From Mangifera indica (Eukaryota; Streptophyta; Magnoliopsida; Sapindales; Anacardiaceae), in assembly GCF_011075055.1 (NCBI RefSeq), contig NW_025401183.1, positions 41,603 through 105,602 on the forward strand: a DNA stretch of 64,000 bases, given 5' to 3'. Below the pieces are notes generated by a model. The model searched no databases. It was given only the letters and a program-made list of their open reading frames with translations, and was not told the DNA's origin. The first letter of the stretch is position 1. Every line of letters starts with the position of its first letter. This document shows, piece after piece, positions 59,326 through 64,000 of the stretch. The position numbers were made by a program, and so were the translations under genes.

Positions 59326-61421
59326 TTTAATTTCCTCCCAAACCATTTATTTAACCTTCCTATCCATGTTAGTACAATCAACGTTGCAAGAAAACAAAAA
59401 AGAAATGAATAGGTAAATTTTACAATTTTTACACCAATCAAGTAAGAAGAGAAGACCGGAAGAACATTGAGAGTTTTAAGTTGCTTCGGTGGAATATTTG
59501 AATTTTTAATATTTCACTGATATTAACAATAAGAAAAGAAGATGAAAATTACTCTACTATAAACAATGAAATTGGTATGAAGACTAGAGTTTAAAGGGCT
59601 TTTGATCTCACTTAATTAAATAAAGTTCAGTTGAATATTTAATGAGATCTTGAATATTTTTACCTAAGTTGAAAGTTTAATGAAAAATAAGATGCACATG
59701 TATATCTTCAGAGTATGTAATTTTCTATTAATCATTAAAAATGTTGAAAAATCTCTTTGTATTGATGAATTTCATTACAATGGATTTGAGATTTCTAAAC
59801 TCGATCTTAAAAATGTAAGTTATGGTTATAATTAAACCACGTAAAAATCGTTTTGTCTCTTCTATATTTATTGCTCTTTTATATATTTTGTTGCATAGGT
59901 CATGTAACATATAATTAACTTTATTACATATGTAAACCATGTTCACAAATTGTGACCATAACTCAATTGGTATGATTAGGTTTTGAATTTTCTATATTTA
60001 ATAAATCAATTCATTAACTGGTTTTATACAATTTTTTTTTTTTTGTTTCCTTTTAATTTTGACAACTTTATAATGAATATATTTCGTGAAGGTAGATCAA
60101 TACAAGGGCTATCCATATTAGATGAAATTAACTATCCATATTGAAAGTCAAGAACAAGGCTCTCTTAAAAACTATTGAGAGAAAGTATGAATTTTTGTAA
60201 TTAATATATGATCACCTCCCAAATCAAATGAAATTAGTTGAAAATTGTCAGATCGATAAAGATGCATGGGAGAAGAGTGTGATTAAAAAAAAACCGGGGC
60301 TCGGCCCATGCAAGTCTGCCATGGGTAACTTGTCAAACCCTCTAGAAGGCCCAATCCAAAGATCAATCCAGGCCTCACGTGTGTAGACAGACCAAGCCGG
60401 ATTCTATCTCCAAGGGCCCGGTCCCTGTAGGCCTGGACCCTTCCAAAGACCGGGGCCGTCTGCTCAGTTGCCAAGCTATACATAAAATAAGATAATGCAG
60501 CTGTCCCTATACATAAAATAAGATAATGATAAATACAAAATAGCAATTTAAAATAAGAATAGTTTAAAGGAATAAAATTCGAATAAGAATCTTGTTTAAG
60601 TAACAGCACTGTTGCCCCGTTTTCCAATGGGCATCAGCATCGACAATCGACACCCTGATTTTTTGCCTACAGATATGGAATCATACCATCTGGCATCAAG
60701 ACACAATTCACCTACTCCATCTATTATCTTAATTTTTTATTACTTTTCTTTAAAATTATCTCATTCATTAATTTATAACATATTTATGATTTTTTTTTAG
60801 GGAAATCATAATTTAAAATTAATAAAATTATACATATATTTTTTAATATATAATTTAGATATATCAATAATATATTATTATTTAATTAAATAAATTTAAA
60901 TTAAAAATAAAATATTACTTAATTATATAATAATAATATGATTATTTCTTCAGAAGAAAGAAGATTAAAAAAATAAATTATATTAATTGTTATGATATTA
61001 TAAAAAAATTATTGCCATCGTATGGATTACGTGTGAAAATGGTGGACAACTATGCAATTTAAAGTCAAAACGCCGTCACGTAATGTACTGTACTTTTTAC
61101 ATAGCTTGCCTTCAAGCTCGCCCTGGGCCAAGTTTATCGAGTCCGAAGCTTCAGCCTAAGCCGTATCTTTTGAAATTATTATAAAAGGCAAAAGAAAGAA
61201 AATCAAATGCCAGTTAACGTGGGTCCTCACAATTTCCACTGTGCAGGCAATCTATTTCAATGCAACGTGACCCACTGTCCTATTCACGCCCTCCTTTTAT
61301 TCACTTTTCGCTTCATTTTTTAATTTCATTAATTACCAGAAAGCTATAGATCTTCACGCTTTCTGGGCACTTTTCTGTTCCTTCTGTGTTTGATTTAACG
61401 TTTTGGTGGTGGGTAGGTGTG
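59326..61421. other. intergenic spacer upstream of the fucosidase gene
   Basis: AT-rich, apart from an isolated GC-rich block at about 60293-60470 (ccggggctcggcccatgc, ggccgtctgctcag) that looks like a fragment of an unrelated repeat. AT-rich palindromic words occur at 60820-60950. The fucosidase promoter should lie in the last few hundred bases; a tataaaag-like motif is at about 61179-61187. Confidence 0.5.
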
Positions 61422-64000
61422 ATGGAGAAGGAGGACGAATGGGTTCTGGTGCAGAGAGCCGCAGAGAGAGACTTGTGGAACCCGAGTGTTGGAGATGGGG
61501 GAGAGGGTTCTAAGCCGTTAAAGGTTACGTTTAGTGGGCCAGCTAAGCATTGGACCGATGCCATTCCGATTGGTAATGGAAGGATTGGAGCCATGGTGTG
61601 GGGTGGTGTCGATGCAGAGACCATTCAACTTAATGGTAAAGTTATTGTCTCTTTTTGCTGTTGAACACAACTTTCACTTCGTCATGCTTCCTGTTGTTTT
61701 TGTTTCTATTTTCAATGAAGAAGCAGGCTTCTTGTGTATTGGTAGCGTTTGATTTATTTCAATATCATTTTATTGTTAAAGAAGAAACAGAACGTGCAAA
61801 ATTAAAGATCGAATATTTTTCTTTTTCTATTTTTTTTAAAGTAAGCAGCAAAGAGTCATTTAAACTGCTTCAAACGTTTGGACTGTTGATTTTAGTTAGA
61901 GGTCTAGATTTGTATTTTCATATAATAATTATAGTAGGAATGCTATTATTTGTTCTGCTATAGTTTTAAATTGACCATTCTGTGTTAAAAATAGTGAAAA
62001 TTCACAACACTTTGGAAAAAGTATCTATATTTGGAGAAGATAATTTTGACTTTGTTTCTTTGGCTCTGGATGGTGAAAATTGCATGTTTGAATTTTTAAT
62101 TTTCTTGATGTCCATATTTATACATTTGGGAATAAATCAATTACACGCTAAAATAATGGATACTTCATGTTTGCTATGCTGAATGGAAAAGCAATGTGCT
62201 TTTTAAAAAAAAAAAAGAAAATTGACAATCTGGGTCTTACGTTTACATTTGAAAATGTTTGCAGAGGATACACTCTGGACTGGTACTCCAGGTAACTATA
62301 CTAACCCCAAAGCGCCAGAGGCACTCTCCAAGGTTAGGAAACTTGTTGATGGTGGCAAGTATGCTGAAGCCACTGCTGTAGGAGTCGAGTTGTCAGATGG
62401 TCCTTCTGATGTATGTTACTCAGTATTCCATAAAGCCTTCTTATTACACAACAAATGCACACATCTAATATATTTGTATTGGTTCTACTTAAAATTGTGG
62501 AAGATTGCAAATATGTCATTAACTGGATTTTCACTTGAGCAGTTTACTTAACTGAGCGCATTGTCATCATAGCAAGATATATCCTGTGGACAAGGGTGTT
62601 GAAGAGTAAATCAATAGTTAGGAATCAATAATTCACGAGTTCCACCAATTTATGGAATTCAAGATAATTCAATACCTTTTGCATGAGCAAAATATTTGGA
62701 CGGTTCTAAAACAGGCAAAAAAAAATTCTACAATAAGGGTGTTCCTGAATCCATGTTTGATTTCTCTCCAACTGAACCTCTTTCAAAGGCATAGATTACA
62801 TTGGATGAACACTCTGCACTGTCATACAGTCTGTGTGGGATGGATTCAGTGTTGAAAAGCATGATTTGATTGATGCTTGATTATATAATTCACCCTTTTT
62901 TAAGAGATTTGACGTAACTAACAGTGACCTGCATATTATTTTTGGATGCACGGTCTGTGCTTGACCTTGCTCCTTCTTATTGAGCAGCTTTTGCCATTTG
63001 CAGTTGCTTTGGCATGACAAATTATATTTAAAAGACATACCTCATGCCTGAAGGCTAGGCTTGTTTTAAGTTTTCTTCTTGACATATGACTTCTATTGGG
63101 GCCTGGGCTTTCTTGACTTTCTATCCTCATTTAGAATTTAATGAATTTCTAGATAATTTGCACAGTGAAAATAATAATTTATTTGCAAAAAATATTCAAA
63201 TATGTGCTGATGATTTTCTTGTGATTATGAAGGTTTATCAACCTCTGGGTGATATCAAGATAGAATTTGATAATTCCCATCTTAAATATGTGGAAGACAC
63301 TTATTGCAGGGAGTTAGACTTAGACACTGCTACCGTCAAAATAAGTTATTCTGTGGCTGATGTTGAATTTACCAGGGAACATTTTGCTTCTAATCCCGAT
63401 CAAGTGATTGTGACAAAGCTTTCAGGAAGCAAACCAGGTTCTTTGTCATTTACCGTGTCCCTTGATAGCAAAATGCATCATCAATCACAAGTAAATGGAA
63501 GAAGTCAGATTCTTCTCCGAGGAAGCTGTCCTGGTAAAAGGATTAGGCCACATTTGACAGTGAATGACAATCCAAAAGGTGTTCAATTTTCTGCAATTCT
63601 TGATATACAGATTAGTGAAACCAGAGGCACGATACAAGCTTTGGATGACAAAAAGTTTAAGTTAGAAGGGTGTGATTGGGTTGTGATGCTTCTGGTGGCT
63701 TCCTCTTCGTTTGATGGTCCATTCACTACGCCTTCGGATTCTAAGAAGGATCCTACATCGGATTCCATCAGTGCATTGCAGTCAATTAGAAAATTTTCGT
63801 ATTCTGATCTTTATGCACGTCATTTGGATGACTATCAGAATCTTTTTCATCGTGTCTCACTGCAGCTTTCAAAAAGTTCCAAGAGCTTACATGGAGATGG
63901 TTCTTTGGAAGGAAAAAATCATGTGTTATCTACATTTGACATGCATCCTCAGGGAAGTACAAATGTTATAACTTCAACAGCAGAGAGGGTGAAATCTTTT
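61422..64000 (+). CDS. FUC95A: GH95 alpha-L-fucosidase (FUC95A-like), 5' part, cut by window end
   Basis: Exons are 61422-61635, 62265-62410 and 63233 onward; the third runs open to the last base. The start at 61422 reads MEKEDEWVLVQ, and a long N-terminal domain follows: FSGPAKHWTDAIPIGNGRIG, EDTLWTGTPGNYTNPKAPEA, VYQPLGDIKIEF and REHFASNPDQVIVTKLSG. These are hallmark motifs of glycoside hydrolase family 95. The Arabidopsis enzyme FUC95A (AXY8) removes terminal alpha-1,2-fucose from cell-wall xyloglucan and acts in the apoplast. The first exon shows no obvious signal peptide; the protein may be secreted unconventionally, or an upstream start may have been missed (no better ATG is seen). The 376 codons visible have no lesion. 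The catalytic domain lies beyond the window. Confidence 0.9.

Noticed and set aside
1..64000. CRISPR arrays, bacterial operons, tRNA or rRNA genes.
   Set aside because: Nothing of the kind was seen. The gene structure is plainly plant nuclear, and no cloverleaf with A and B boxes or rRNA segment was recognised by eye, though a tRNA scan was not possible here.

Overview
This is a eudicot plant nuclear genome window: AT-rich spacers, GT-AG introns, short exons, many short repeats and transposon remnants. The UGT84A protein at 24.8 kb resembles citrus limonoid/gallate-type glucosyltransferases closely, so I infer a member of the Sapindales (Citrus, Mangifera, Pistacia or a relative). The sequence alone cannot fix the species.

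Layout. 0-9 kb: a spacer with an intact foldback transposon (1407-2177), a small secreted-peptide gene of the PIP family (3935-4210), and a dead UGT84B-like glucosyltransferase on the minus strand (7030-8879) broken by a miniature LTR retrotransposon. 14-26.4 kb: two intact, intronless UGT84 glucosyltransferases on the plus strand, one B-like (14123-15613) and one A-like (24850-26409), separated by repeat-rich spacer. 28.6-33.7 kb: a nine-exon LIP1-type acid lipase on the minus strand with a decayed copia retrotransposon in an intron. 36.6-44.0 kb: a tandem pair of six-exon methylthioribose kinase genes. 45.7 kb: a second PIP-type peptide gene (minus). 52.3-53.5 kb: an F-box gene with two frameshifts. 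54.4-55.1 kb: a fragmentary UTP14 pseudogene. 56.0-57.5 kb: a five-exon atypical bHLH transcription factor (bHLH113-like, minus). 61.4 kb to the end: the 5' part of a GH95 alpha-L-fucosidase gene (FUC95A-like).

The genes do not form a pathway. The UGT84s are a family cluster (1-O-acylglucose ester formation), the kinases belong to the methionine salvage (Yang) cycle, the PIP peptides are predicted extracellular signals, and the fucosidase acts on cell-wall xyloglucan or glycans.

The most distinctive non-gene feature is a family of about 770-bp foldback elements with ends GGCCAAA..GACTATTTCCCACCC. Three copies are complete with perfect 9-bp target-site duplications (Mutator-like), one copy is nearly complete and several are eroded. 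The first copy contains two arms of about 200 nt that are identical by eye. I found no convincing evidence of a wholly new biological system; the foldback family and the two PIP genes deserve most attention.
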